Below, piece by piece: positions 16,569 to 25,061 of a stretch of 64,000 bases of DNA. The notes under the pieces were generated by a model. The model did no database searches and was not told where the DNA came from. It worked only from the letters and a program-made list of their open reading frames with translations. The position numbers and the translations under genes are program-made. Numbering within the stretch: position 1 is the first letter of the stretch; each line of letters starts with the position of its first letter. Origin of the DNA: Polaromonas sp. (GTDB lineage: Bacteria; Pseudomonadota; Gammaproteobacteria; Burkholderiales; Burkholderiaceae_C); NCBI GenBank assembly GCA_030683705.1, contig JAUXPP010000065.1, positions 1 to 64,000 on the forward strand, given 5' to 3'.

Positions 16569-17076
16569 CCCCCTGCGCGGCTTGTGGTTTCGACTTGCCC
16601 AACGACATCAGCCAGCGCAACAGCCGCACTTTGGCCGGCCAGGGCACGACCAGCGGCTTGTTGCCCACGGCGCGCTGCGCCTGCGACAGCGCGTCTTCGA
16701 TCAAGGCGTTGTGCAGGTGGCGGATGGCCAGCTCCCAGAGCAGGGTGGCGCGGCCTTCGGTCTGCATCTCGATGCGGTGTTCCAGGAAACAGTCTTCTTC
16801 TGTGGCGTCCAGCACGGTGAAACTGTGCCAGCCCTCAAAACCCTTGGGCTCCGTGAAGCGGAAGCGGATGGATTCGCCCGGTGTGTAAGCCGTGACCACG
16901 TAGCCGATGGGGCCGTGCCCGCCCACCGCGCCCGGCACCAGCGGCCGGTCGAACCGGATGCGCGGCCAGTGGGGCGGCCACAGTTTGTCGTCGGGCGAGC
17001 CCAGCGAGGCCATCAGCTCAGCCACCTGGGCCGGTGTGGCCTCCAGCCGCCGCTGGTGGACGTTCACGATATTCAT
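16552..17076 (-). CDS. SRPBCC (START-like) domain protein
   Basis: A 174-residue protein with a polyketide-cyclase/SRPBCC fold pattern: an N-terminal strand, then GPIGYVVTAYTPGESIRFRFTEP and GWHSFTVLDATEEDCFLEHRIEMQ. Such domains bind hydrophobic ligands. Its start has AAGGAG nearby. It overlaps the thioesterase downstream and follows the TetR gene by about 50 bp, suggesting a small regulated operon; the ligand is unknown. Confidence 0.72.
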   Translation of the reverse strand: MNIVNVHQRRLEATPAQVAELMASLGSPDDKLWPPHWPRIRFDRPLVPGAVGGHGPIGYVVTAYTPGESIRFRFTEPKGFEGWHSFTVLDATEEDCFLEHRIEMQTEGRATLLWELAIRHLHNALIEDALSQAQRAVGNKPLVVPWPAKVRLLRWLMSLGKSKPQAAQGDARAG

Positions 17077-17124
17077 GCCTTGCTCCTTGCGTTGTCGAGT
17101 TGCTGAAAAAAAGACGGCGCCACA

Positions 17125-17703
17125 TCACGCGGCCACCGACATCCATGCCGCGTGCTCCAGCGCGGCCCGTACCCTGGGCGCCACCGCGGGTTGCGGCTGG
17201 CTGGCCCAGTGCGGCGTGAGTGATATCGCCGGTGAAAACACCAGCGCCATCCAGACCGGCAAAGGCAGGGCGCGCATGTCGCCGGCTGCCACTTTGGCGT
17301 CCACCCATTGCGCCAGCGCGCCGAAGGCCTCGGTATTGGCCGCGCCTATCTCCGCGCCGCCTGTCATGTCGCCGCTGCGCCTGAGCTCGTGCAGCAGGCG
17401 CGCCCGCGTGGGGTGTTGTTCCACCCAGGCGATGTAGGCGCGTATCAAACCCTTCACGCCGGCCTGTGCGGAGGCCCGCCCGGAGACGGGCCCCAGCAGC
17501 GCCGCATGAAAATCGCGCAGCGTGTGGGCATACAGCGCGTCGGCCAGCAGCGCCTTGGTGGGGAAGTGGTGGTACAGGCTGCCGTTGCTCACCCCCGCCG
17601 CCTGGCGCACCATGTCCATGGACGCGGCGGCATACCCATGGGCCAGGAACACCGTGGCAGCGGCGTCCAGCAGGCGTGATCGGGTCGAGCTCGGGTCTTC
17701 CAT
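17125..17703 (-). CDS. TetR/AcrR-family regulator
   Basis: A 192-residue regulator from the ATG at 17703, with a TetR helix-turn-helix at about 25-48 (GVSNGSLYHHFPTKALLADAL) and a helical C-terminal ligand domain. An in-frame start at 17739 would place the perfect palindrome at 17706-17722 inside the gene, so I prefer 17703. It likely controls itself and the SRPBCC and thioesterase genes. Confidence 0.87.
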   Translation of the reverse strand: MEDPSSTRSRLLDAAATVFLAHGYAAASMDMVRQAAGVSNGSLYHHFPTKALLADALYAHTLRDFHAALLGPVSGRASAQAGVKGLIRAYIAWVEQHPTRARLLHELRRSGDMTGGAEIGAANTEAFGALAQWVDAKVAAGDMRALPLPVWMALVFSPAISLTPHWASQPQPAVAPRVRAALEHAAWMSVAA

Positions 17704-17705
17704 GG

Positions 17706-17722
17706 CTGGAGTATCACTCCAG
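17706..17722. promoter_or_regulatory. TetR-type operator palindrome
   Basis: CTGGAGTATCACTCCAG is a perfect 7-bp inverted repeat around a 3-bp spacer, immediately upstream of the TetR start. A further half-site CTCCAG follows at about 17730-17735. Position and symmetry suggest autoregulation. Confidence 0.7.
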
Positions 17723-17775
17723 AGTAAAGCTCCAGTCAAGGGCCGTGTGGGGGCGCCGGCCAGGCCCGGTGCGGG

Positions 17776-18510
17776 TCAGGCTTGCAGCGTGCGCCTGAAC
17801 AGGTCGAACAGCCGCTCCCAGTGCCGCTCTGCCGCTGCCTGGTGGTAAATGCCCGTGCGTTTCGGGAACACAAAGCCGTGTTCGGTGCCCGGGTACCACT
17901 CGATGCGGTGCGGCGTGCCGCCGGCCACCAGGGCGTCCTGCAACGTGTGCACGAGTTCGGGCGGCGCCCAGCGGTCGGTCTCGGCGCAGGCAAAGTAGCT
18001 TTCGCAGCGGATCAGCGGCGCCATCAGGTGGGGTGAATCGTGCCTGTCGGTCACCAGGTTGGCGCCGTGGATGCTGGCGATGCTCTGGATGCGCTCCGGC
18101 AGGGTCGCTGCCGCCGCCATCACAAACGGGCCGCTCATGCAGTAGCCCACTGCACCCACGCGGCTTGCGTCGGCCTGCGGCTGCGTATCGACAAAACGCA
18201 GCATGGCCTCGGTGTCGCGCACCACCATGGCGTTGCTCAGCGAGTTCATGTGTTCAAACATCACCGCCATCTGCTGCTCGGTGCGTTCGGTGAGCCAGAA
18301 GTCGCGCGAACGCCGATAGTACAGGTTGGGCAGCACCACGTAATACCCCACCGCCGCAATGCGCCGCGCCATGTCGTGCAGCTCTTCGCGCTTGCCCGGC
18401 GCGTCCATGTAAAACAGCACCACCGGGTGCGGGCCGCCTTCTTCGGGGCACACCACAAAGCTGTTCATGGCACCGTCGGCGCCGGGGATGTCTGGGTGCT
18501 GTTCGATCAT
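17776..18510 (-). CDS. Dienelactone hydrolase family protein
   Basis: A 244-residue alpha/beta hydrolase with the DLH triad visible: Cys124 in GYCMSG, Asp179 in AETDRW and His211 in GTEHGF. The family hydrolyses dienelactone or related esters; many members are of unknown substrate. It is a monocistronic minus-strand gene upstream of and divergent from the aminotransferase at 18645. Confidence 0.87.
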   Translation of the reverse strand: MIEQHPDIPGADGAMNSFVVCPEEGGPHPVVLFYMDAPGKREELHDMARRIAAVGYYVVLPNLYYRRSRDFWLTERTEQQMAVMFEHMNSLSNAMVVRDTEAMLRFVDTQPQADASRVGAVGYCMSGPFVMAAAATLPERIQSIASIHGANLVTDRHDSPHLMAPLIRCESYFACAETDRWAPPELVHTLQDALVAGGTPHRIEWYPGTEHGFVFPKRTGIYHQAAAERHWERLFDLFRRTLQA

Positions 18511-18644
18511 GGATACGCCTCAACAGGGTGGACGACAAGGCCGCCGGCATGGGCGGCAGCGCGTTGTTCATGCCGGTATTCTGCCGCGGCGCCGGAAAGT
18601 AATGCGCAAATTGGCGACAATGCGGGGCAGAAAGAGAGACCGCC

Positions 18645-19838
18645 ATGCCCTTGCCCTTTGCCGACCGCCTCAACAACGTCGAAACCTCCGCCATTCGTGA
18701 ACTGTTCAAGCTGCTGGGCAAGCCCGGCATCATCAGTTTTGCCGGTGGCTTTCCGGACAGCGCCATGTTCGACGTCGAAGGCATCAAGGAAGCCGCCAAC
18801 AAGGCACTGAGCGAAGAAGCCGGTGGCGCGCTGCAGTACGGCGCGACCGAAGGCTACAACCCGCTGCGCGAACAACTCGCGGCCTTCATGGCCACCAAGG
18901 GCGTGACGGTCGCGCCGGACGGCCTGATCGTCACCACCGGCAGCCAGCAGGCGCTGGACCTGCTCGGCAAAACCATGATCGACCCCGGCGACAAGGTGAT
19001 CGTCGAAGGCCCGACCTTTCTGGCCACCATCCAGTGCTTCCGGCTCTACGGCGCCGACCTGGTCAGCGCGCCCATCGACGCCAACGGTGTCGATACCGAT
19101 GCGCTGGAAAAACTGATCGCCGAACACAAGCCCAAGTTCGTCTATTTGATCCCGACCTTCGGCAACCCGAGCGGCGCCATGCTGAGCCTGGAGCGCCGCA
19201 AAAAAGTGCTGGCCCTGGCCGTCAAGTACAACACCCTGGTGGTCGAGGACGACCCCTACGGCGACCTGTACTTCAACGCCGCGCCGCCGCCGTCCATCCT
19301 GAGCCTGAGCCAGGATGTGCCCGGCAGCCGCGAGCTGATCGCACATTGCGGCTCCATGAGCAAGGTGCTCAGCCCCGGCCTGCGCGTGGGCTGGATGATC
19401 GCCCCCGCCGAGCTGCTGGCCCGCGCCACCATGTGCAAACAGTTCAGCGACGCCCACACCAGCACTTTTGCCCAAGCCACCGCCGCGCAGTACCTCAAAG
19501 CCGGCCGCATGCCCGCCACCCTGGCGAAAGTGCGCAAGGCCTATGGCGAACGCGCGCTGGCGATGGGCGCAGCGCTGAAACGCGAACTCGGCGACGCGAT
19601 CGAATTCACCCAGCCACAGGGCGGCCTGTTCTTTTGGGCACGCCTCACCGGTGCAGGCGGCAAGACGAAAGACGCCGGCGAGTTCGCGAAAAAAGCGATT
19701 GAACAAGGCGTGGCCTTTGTGCCGGGCGCGCCGTTTTTTGCAGATGCGCCGGATGTGAGTACCTTCCGGCTCAGCTTTGCGACCGCGGATGTCGCGAAGA
19801 TCGAACAAGGCATTCAGCGCCTGAAACTGGCACTGTAG
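18645..19838 (+). CDS. PLP-dependent aminotransferase, class I/II (2-aminoadipate type)
   Basis: A 397-residue fold-type I aminotransferase. It has LQYGATEGYNPLREQLA (about 63-79), the cofactor Asp in EDDPYGDLYF, and Schiff-base Lys240 in GSMSKVLSPGLRVGWM. It resembles the LysN/2-aminoadipate and MocR-C-terminal type without the regulator domain. The amino donor cannot be told from sequence. It ends 33 bp before the chlorite-dismutase-like gene, so the two are probably cotranscribed. Confidence 0.87.
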   Translation: MPLPFADRLNNVETSAIRELFKLLGKPGIISFAGGFPDSAMFDVEGIKEAANKALSEEAGGALQYGATEGYNPLREQLAAFMATKGVTVAPDGLIVTTGSQQALDLLGKTMIDPGDKVIVEGPTFLATIQCFRLYGADLVSAPIDANGVDTDALEKLIAEHKPKFVYLIPTFGNPSGAMLSLERRKKVLALAVKYNTLVVEDDPYGDLYFNAAPPPSILSLSQDVPGSRELIAHCGSMSKVLSPGLRVGWMIAPAELLARATMCKQFSDAHTSTFAQATAAQYLKAGRMPATLAKVRKAYGERALAMGAALKRELGDAIEFTQPQGGLFFWARLTGAGGKTKDAGEFAKKAIEQGVAFVPGAPFFADAPDVSTFRLSFATADVAKIEQGIQRLKLAL

Positions 19839-19871
19839 TTGCGTGCCACTCTGTCGAAAGGCAGGCAGGCC

Positions 19872-20429
19872 ATGGCATCACGGTTGTTTTCATTTGTGGG
19901 CGGTGACACCGGCCCTTGGCGCGTTACCAGTGCGCGGGCGGTGACCGGCGAACCCATCGCGCAGCCTGCAAGGCTAGCTGTGGTGCCCGATCTGGTGGCG
20001 GGAGCCGCATCGCCCTTCGGCTGGGTACTCAAGGGCATCACCAGCAACGAGCGTTATGTGGAGCGCAGCGAAAAAGACCAGCTGCTGGCCAAACAACAAG
20101 GCCTGGGACGGCCCGAGGCGACGTGCGCGGCGCTGATCCCGATCCGCAAAAGCCCGGCATGGTGGGCGCTGACGCAGGACGAGCGGCGCGCCATCTTCGA
20201 GGAGCAGTCGCACCACACCCGCATCGGCCTGAACTACCTGCCCGCCGTGGCCCGCCGGCTGCACCACTGCCGCGACCTGTCGGGCAACGAGCCCTTCGAC
20301 TTCTTGACCTGGTTCGAGTTTGCGCTTGAGCATGAGGAAAACTTCAACCACATGCTGGCCGAGTTGCGCGCCACACCCGAGTGGACGTATGTGGAGCGGG
20401 AAGTCGATATCCGGCTGGCACGGGATTGA
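19872..20429 (+). CDS. Chlorite dismutase-family heme protein (short, dimeric type)
   Basis: A 185-residue protein of the short Cld lineage. It has SHHTRIGLNYLPAVARRLHH, DFLTWFEFALEHEENF and the terminal EWTYVEREVDIRL. In the dimeric Cld of Nitrobacter winogradskyi the proximal heme ligand is His114 and the distal Arg is 127. Here His115 and Arg128 have the same 13-residue spacing, so both key residues seem present. The family decomposes chlorite or binds heme for other oxidants. The start at 19872 is preceded by AAAGGCAGG. No perchlorate or chlorate reductase genes are near, so its physiological role is open. Confidence 0.82.
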   Translation: MASRLFSFVGGDTGPWRVTSARAVTGEPIAQPARLAVVPDLVAGAASPFGWVLKGITSNERYVERSEKDQLLAKQQGLGRPEATCAALIPIRKSPAWWALTQDERRAIFEEQSHHTRIGLNYLPAVARRLHHCRDLSGNEPFDFLTWFEFALEHEENFNHMLAELRATPEWTYVEREVDIRLARD

Positions 20430-20466
20430 GCTTCTTTATTCACGAGCAGCTAAGCGCTCCGGAATG

Positions 20467-20503
20467 AAAAAAAGCCTGCTGCGCATGCGGAACAGGCTTT
20501 TTC
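20467..20503. terminator. Intrinsic terminator, probably bidirectional
   Basis: The stem AAAGCCTG (20471-20478) pairs with CAGGCTTT (20493-20500), is preceded by an A-run and followed by TT. It sits between the convergent ends of the chlorite-dismutase-like gene and the small gene at 20529, so it can serve both strands. Confidence 0.8.
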
Positions 20504-20528
20504 GTTGAGCGGGCAGGGGGGCGGCCGC

Positions 20529-20717
20529 TCAGCCCGCAGGCTGCTCGTCCTTCTCAACCGTTTCGCCGTCGGTCTCGGGCTTGTCGTCGGTGCTCACCAG
20601 ATGCGGCTTCTTGCCGGGCTGAACGGCATGTTCCGCGCCGGGCGCGATCTCTTCACCGCGGTGTTTCTTTTCCTGCTGGACTTTTTTGTCGTGGGCAATG
20701 TTGCGTGGGTCGGTCAT
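20529..20717 (-). CDS. Small hydrophilic conserved hypothetical protein
   Basis: A 62-residue highly charged protein (MTDPRNIAHDKKVQQEKKH...) with no hydrophobic segment and many Lys, Glu and Asp residues, probably disordered. The start at 20717 is chosen because the sequence from there is compact and Burkholderiales-like. An extended frame upstream to 21014 has unrelated composition. Function unknown. Confidence 0.6.
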   Translation of the reverse strand: MTDPRNIAHDKKVQQEKKHRGEEIAPGAEHAVQPGKKPHLVSTDDKPETDGETVEKDEQPAG

Positions 20718-21074
20718 GGGGGTCCTGTGTATTTGATAGGGAATGCAGGGCCTGAGTGAACCTGTTCCTTCACATTGCGCGCCGGATCTGCCTGGCGATA
20801 CCGCTGCAATGCCTGAGCTTGTGTGGGAGAGGGCCCACGGCGTCCTAAGTGATTCAACTTGAATGCCTGCATAGTGAAACCGGTAATCCATGTGTTTGGC
20901 TGACTCATGGTTAGCTGCGACTTCTCTGCATAGAGGCGGCAGGTGTGCGACCCTTCCACCGGCTGCAGTCTCATCCAATTGGAGGAGACGAATTTGTAAC
21001 AAACCCCGTACCATGTGTGTTTTGTATATATACAGCCCCCCGTGTCACACGAACGGGGGCTTACTAGGAAGACT
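20718..21074. promoter_or_regulatory. AT-richer intergenic region with a strong leader hairpin
   Basis: No gene is seen in these 357 bp. The DNA becomes visibly AT-richer towards the alarmone synthetase gene, with TATATATA at about 21025-21032. A GC-rich hairpin follows: AGCCCCC (21034-21040) pairs with GGGGGCT (21055-21061). AGGAAG and the start codon at 21075 come directly after. The hairpin would lie in the mRNA leader, just before the ribosome-binding site. Confidence 0.5.
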
Positions 21075-22091
21075 ATGGCCACGCGACAGCCCAAAAAGAA
21101 CAAGATTGATCTTGAAGCGTTTCGTGAAGATTTTGAGAGAGCAGAGCCCCGGGCTCGACGTTTGCTAACAGCCTTACTGAAGGAGATCGAGCAACTGCTC
21201 GGAACTCAGTCCCTACCTCTCGCTGTTCCCTTAGAGGGGCGAGTCAAGACTTGGGATTCGATTCGAGAGAAGCTGGACAGAAAATCCTTAAATATTGCTT
21301 CCCCCACAGACTTGAACGACTTTGTAGGGATTCGAATAATCCTGCTATTCCGTAGCGATGTCGCTTCAGCGATAGAGCATTTGTCCAAGACCTTCGATGT
21401 GCAGAGCATTGAGGACACGGGCAAGCGCTTAGCGGACTCTCAATTCGGCTACCAATCACAACATCTTATCGTCACGCTTCAGAAATCTTGGGCGCAGGTA
21501 CCCAGCTTCTCCGATCTGGTCGGTTTAAAAGCAGAAGTGCAGGTGCGAACAGTCGCACAGCACATTTGGGCCGCAGCGTCGCACAAGCTGCAGTACAAAC
21601 AGGAGCAGAGTGTTCCGCCACCACTTCGCCGGACTATCTTTCGCATTTCTGCACTGCTTGAAACGGTTGACCTTGAGCTTGATCGGGTACTCGATGAGAA
21701 ACTGGAGTACGCAAAGACCACGTCGATTGCGCCACCTGACGACAAGCTTAACGTTGACCTCATCTCAGCGGTCCTTGATGAGATGCTCCCAGCCGAAAAT
21801 AAGCGTGAAGAAGAGGATTACTCCGACCTGATGGTCGACCTACAGCTCTGCAAGGTAGAAACAGTCGGTGCCTTGAGGACGATCATCCAGAAACACGTCA
21901 AGGAGGTGATTGTCGAGGACAAGAGCACAGTGAAGGCTAGGAAAGAAAAGAACTCGACGTTGGGAACAACGGCTGACCGGATAGCCAAAGGCGTGTATTT
22001 CGGCCATATTGGGCTAGTACGCATGTCTCTCAGGCGCGAATTCGGCGATGAAAAATTTGATGAATTGTGGGGAAAGAAAAAAAAGAGTTGA
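21075..22091 (+). CDS. RelA/SpoT-domain alarmone synthetase (small, single-domain)
   Basis: This 338-residue protein has a lone (p)ppGpp-synthetase domain. EGRVKTWDSIREKL (about 54-67) is the basic nucleotide-binding motif, DLNDFVGIRI (79-88) carries the metal aspartate, FGYQSQH (124-130) matches G-Y-x-S-x-H, and EVQVRTVAQHIWAAASHKL (154-172) is the ExQxRT motif. There is no N-terminal HD hydrolase and no TGS/ACT domain. A helical C-terminal extension of about 130 residues (210-338) ends in a basic tail and is unfamiliar to me. Codon and base composition are clearly less GC-rich than the neighbours, suggesting transfer. Housekeeping small alarmone synthetase, toxSAS toxin or phage-defence effector are all possible. 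Confidence 0.8.
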   Translation: MATRQPKKNKIDLEAFREDFERAEPRARRLLTALLKEIEQLLGTQSLPLAVPLEGRVKTWDSIREKLDRKSLNIASPTDLNDFVGIRIILLFRSDVASAIEHLSKTFDVQSIEDTGKRLADSQFGYQSQHLIVTLQKSWAQVPSFSDLVGLKAEVQVRTVAQHIWAAASHKLQYKQEQSVPPPLRRTIFRISALLETVDLELDRVLDEKLEYAKTTSIAPPDDKLNVDLISAVLDEMLPAENKREEEDYSDLMVDLQLCKVETVGALRTIIQKHVKEVIVEDKSTVKARKEKNSTLGTTADRIAKGVYFGHIGLVRMSLRREFGDEKFDELWGKKKKS

Positions 22092-22312
22092 GTGATCCAC
22101 TTAGCCACACGCGACAACGGCTTCCCAGTTCGCAGCTCCGGATTGATCGGGGAGCCGCCACTGCCTCGAACCGTAAGGCCGGGCCGAAGTAAATTCTGGC
22201 TATTTGTCCAGACTTCGTCGCAAGTTGCGATGGGACATAGGTTCACGTGAGTCCCACTTCTGCCGAAGAGTGGTGGCCCCAACAGAGGACAGTCCACTCG
22301 CGCTTTGTAAAC

Positions 22313-23350
22313 TTACACAACCCGCCGAAACCACACCAACGAGCAAACCCCCGCCGCCAGCGCCAGCCCCGCCGACCACAAGGCGAACAAGGCCGTGACC
22401 TCTGTCTCCCGCGTCTGCACCTGCACCCTTGACCCCAGGTTTTCATACACGCTGCGCAGCGCTTCGGCGGTGCCTGCATGGTGGTACTCGCCGCCGGTCA
22501 TGCGGGCGACTTCGCGTAATGTGGGTTCGTCCAGTTGCAAATAGATGGGCATGCCCTCGGGCATGGGGGCGGCGTCGCCCACGCTGCCCAGGCCGATGAC
22601 GTAGATGCGCACGCCGCGGTCGGCGGCCATTTTTGCCGCTTCCAGGGTGTCCACGCCCGTGGTGCTGCGGCCGTCGGTGAGCAGGACGATGGCTGCGGCG
22701 TCGTAGGAGCCCGGCGCCACCGGGGTGATCTGTTTGGGCGGCGGTTTGCCCTGGTCGTCCAGGCTGCGCCCGCGCGGCTTGATACCGAAGGTCAGTTCCT
22801 CGAGGTTGATGCCGTGCTCGGGAAACAGCTCGATCAGGCTGCTGACGATGGCGCTGCCGACGGCGGTGCCTCGCTGCATCTGGAAGCCGTCGATCGCGGC
22901 GACCAGGGCCGGGCGGTCCAGCGTCGTGGCATGCGCCACCTGGCTGTTGCCCGCAAAGGTGACCAGGCCGACTTCGACCTTTTTGGGCAGCTCGCCCAGG
23001 AACTGTTTTGCGGCCTCTTGCGCGGCCACCATGCGGGTGGGCTTGACGTCGCCGACGCGCATGCTGAGGGACACGTCCATCGCCAGGATGACGGTGGAGC
23101 GCGCCCAGGGCAGCGGCACCTTCGCCATGGGGCGCGCCGTTGCCAGCAGCAAGCCGGCGAGGGCCAGCAGCGCCAGGGCGGGTGGAATGTGTTGGCGCCA
23201 GGCGCGCCCGGCCGACGCGGCGCGAACCATGCCGAGGTTGCTGTAACGCACGGCCAATTTGCCCCGACGCCGCAGCAGCCAGAGGTAGGCCAGCGGTAGC
23301 AGGGGCAGCGCCAGCATCAGCCAGAGGGAGTGGGGCGACTGGAAAAACAT
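22313..23350 (-). CDS. BatA-like VWA-domain membrane protein
   Basis: A 345-residue protein from the ATG at 23350. Two N-terminal membrane segments (about 8-26 and 57-73) are followed by a von Willebrand A domain and a C-terminal membrane helix. The MIDAS metal site is intact: Asp92-x-Ser94-x-Ser96 in MDVSLSM, a later RGTAVGS threonine and LLTDGRS. This is the Bat/aerotolerance-type layout in which the VWA domain faces the periplasm. The usual MoxR ATPase and DUF58 partners are absent nearby, so its operon may have been broken up. Confidence 0.85.
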   Translation of the reverse strand: MFFQSPHSLWLMLALPLLPLAYLWLLRRRGKLAVRYSNLGMVRAASAGRAWRQHIPPALALLALAGLLLATARPMAKVPLPWARSTVILAMDVSLSMRVGDVKPTRMVAAQEAAKQFLGELPKKVEVGLVTFAGNSQVAHATTLDRPALVAAIDGFQMQRGTAVGSAIVSSLIELFPEHGINLEELTFGIKPRGRSLDDQGKPPPKQITPVAPGSYDAAAIVLLTDGRSTTGVDTLEAAKMAADRGVRIYVIGLGSVGDAAPMPEGMPIYLQLDEPTLREVARMTGGEYHHAGTAEALRSVYENLGSRVQVQTRETEVTALFALWSAGLALAAGVCSLVWFRRVV

Positions 23351-23466
23351 GGAGCCACCATCTTGCCGCGTAAGCGATGGGCAGGCAACCGGCTGGGGCA
23401 TTGGGGGGACCGGCCGCTTTGCACCCACAACCCACTGGGATAAGCCCGCTTTGTTAGCCTGTGGGC

Positions 23467-24039
23467 ATGAAACGCCTGATCCCCTCCCTTGCACCGTTTT
23501 TGGGCGCTGCGCTGCTGGCCGCTTCCGTCTCCGTCGCCGCCGCAGACGCCTGGCCCGAGCTGACCCAGCCCGGCACCATCGTGCTGTTCCGCCACGCCAC
23601 CGCGCCGGGCATTGGGGATCCGGACAACTTCAAGCTCGATGCCTGCGCCACCCAGCGCAACCTGGACGAGCGCGGCCGGGCCGAGGCGCGCAGGCTGGGC
23701 GAGCAGTTCCGCAGCCGCAAGATCACCGTCGGTGCGGTGCTGAGCTCGCAATGGTGCCGCACGCGGGAGACGGCCCGGCTGGCCTTTGGGGAGGCTGCCG
23801 TGAAGGACGAGCCGGCCTTCAATTCGTTCTTCAGCCGTTCGGCCGGGATCAGCGAGACGCAGACGGCGCAGGCACGCACCATCCTGGCGCGCTGGCGCGG
23901 CCCCGGCACGCTGGTGGTGGTGACGCACCAGGTCAACATCACGGCGCTGACCGGGGTGAACCCGGCCTCGGCCGAAGGCGTGGTGCTGCGGCCGGTGGCC
24001 GACGGCAGCCTGCAGGTGGTGGGGCGCGTGACGCCCTAG
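23467..24039 (+). CDS. Exported histidine phosphatase-family protein
   Basis: A 190-residue protein with a signal peptide (MKRLIPSLAPFLGAALLAAS...) and the phosphohistidine core: Arg42-His43 in LFRHATAPG, arginines in SSQWCRTRET, and the second His154 in VVTHQVNI. It is the size of SixA/Ais-type phosphatases; the exported location suggests an extracytoplasmic phosphate ester. The ATG at 23467 is preferred over the GTG at 23461. Confidence 0.83.
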   Translation: MKRLIPSLAPFLGAALLAASVSVAAADAWPELTQPGTIVLFRHATAPGIGDPDNFKLDACATQRNLDERGRAEARRLGEQFRSRKITVGAVLSSQWCRTRETARLAFGEAAVKDEPAFNSFFSRSAGISETQTAQARTILARWRGPGTLVVVTHQVNITALTGVNPASAEGVVLRPVADGSLQVVGRVTP

Positions 24040-24181
24040 CTGTGTGGCTGGCCGCCGGCCTGTCGGTGTAGAGGTTGCCGACCACGTCCGGGACAGGCGC
24101 TGCCCGCAATGACAAAATGGCCTTCCCTGGTCACCCGGCTGGGGGACGGCTTGTTTATTTGTTGAAAGACGGAGGGGCCTC

Positions 24182-24616
24182 GTGATGCTGATGCAGCGCT
24201 TCATGGAAAACTACAAAAAGGCTTGGGAAACCCGAGACGAGGTGTTGCTGGCCTCGCTGTTCACCGGGGATGGCCGCTACCACAACACGCCGTTTGCGGT
24301 GCAGACCGGGCATGCGCAGATCAAGCAGTACTGGCAGCGCGTCAAGCTGCAGGCCGACATCGCGCTCAGCTTCGACATCCTGCATGCCGGGGCGCTGGGC
24401 GGCATTGCGCACTGGCACACCACTTACCAGGTGACTTCGGAAGAGATGTTTGCGATGTGGGCCACTTCCTCCGGCACCACGCAACTGGCGCGCCAGCCGG
24501 GCGACCCCCTGCCGCGCCTGGCGCTCGATGGCGTGGCCGTCGCCGAGTTCGAAGCCGGTGGCCTGTGCCGCGACTTCAGGATCTGGTGGCATTCGGTGGT
24601 GCAGCCACCGGCTTGA
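24182..24616 (+). CDS. NTF2/SnoaL-like domain protein
   Basis: A 144-residue cone-fold protein. MQRFMENYKKAWETRDEVLLASLFTGDGRYHN and the later HWHTTYQVTSEEMF and FRIWWHS fit the nuclear transport factor 2-like superfamily with a polar pocket. No enzyme activity can be assigned. It stands alone, with a short dispersed repeat after its stop. Confidence 0.75.
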   Translation: MMLMQRFMENYKKAWETRDEVLLASLFTGDGRYHNTPFAVQTGHAQIKQYWQRVKLQADIALSFDILHAGALGGIAHWHTTYQVTSEEMFAMWATSSGTTQLARQPGDPLPRLALDGVAVAEFEAGGLCRDFRIWWHSVVQPPA

Positions 24617-24708
24617 CCCGCCACGGGTCGGGGCAGGCCCCATGCCCCCGCCAATCGCCAGAGAACGCCAACAGTCCGGTTCAAGCCGTGGTCGGCGGCT
24701 CGAATCTG

Positions 24709-24767
24709 CTACCAAATTAATAGCTGTCTACGCAAGTCAGCTGTGGCCTGAAGGCCGATTTGGCTAT
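24709..24767. repeat. Short dispersed repeat (ATAGCTG type)
   Basis: GCTACCAAATTAATAGCTG, then CAGCTGTGGCCTGAAGGCCG and GATTTGGCT, form a member of a roughly 57-bp family seen at several gene ends here. It lies between the convergent ends of the NTF2-like and DUF4389 genes. Confidence 0.65.
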
Positions 24768-24782
24768 GAATCAGGGCGGCGA

Positions 24783-25061
24783 TCAAACCTCGCTGGATGG
24801 CCAGTCGCTGAAGGGGAAGGGCAGGGTCTCGGTCGAGAAAGACACGAAGCCGGCGATCTGGCCGAGGTAGCGGCCCAGGCTGCGGCCCAGGCCCTGCAGG
24901 CGCGGGTTGGACTCTTCGCTGAACACCGCAAAGGCCAGCTGCACCACGGCGACGGCAATCAGCACCCAGGCGGCGAGCTGGAAGGCCAGGCACATCAGGA
25001 ACATGAGCAGGGCGCGCATCGGCAGCTTGCGCGGCTCGGCGGTGAGGGTGGTGTCGGTCAT
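24783..25061 (-). CDS. DUF4389-type small membrane protein
   Basis: A 92-residue protein with one long hydrophobic region (about 15-47, MRALLMFLMCLAFQLAAWVL...) followed by FSEESNPRLQGLGRSLGRYLGQIAGF, the pattern of DUF4389 membrane proteins. Function unknown. Confidence 0.7.
   Translation of the reverse strand: MTDTTLTAEPRKLPMRALLMFLMCLAFQLAAWVLIAVAVVQLAFAVFSEESNPRLQGLGRSLGRYLGQIAGFVSFSTETLPFPFSDWPSSEV

Noticed and set aside
22092-22312. Gap after the alarmone synthetase, examined for a tRNA, integration site or small antitoxin gene
   Set aside because: No cloverleaf, no direct repeat of an att type and no convincing short frame with a ribosome-binding site could be seen.
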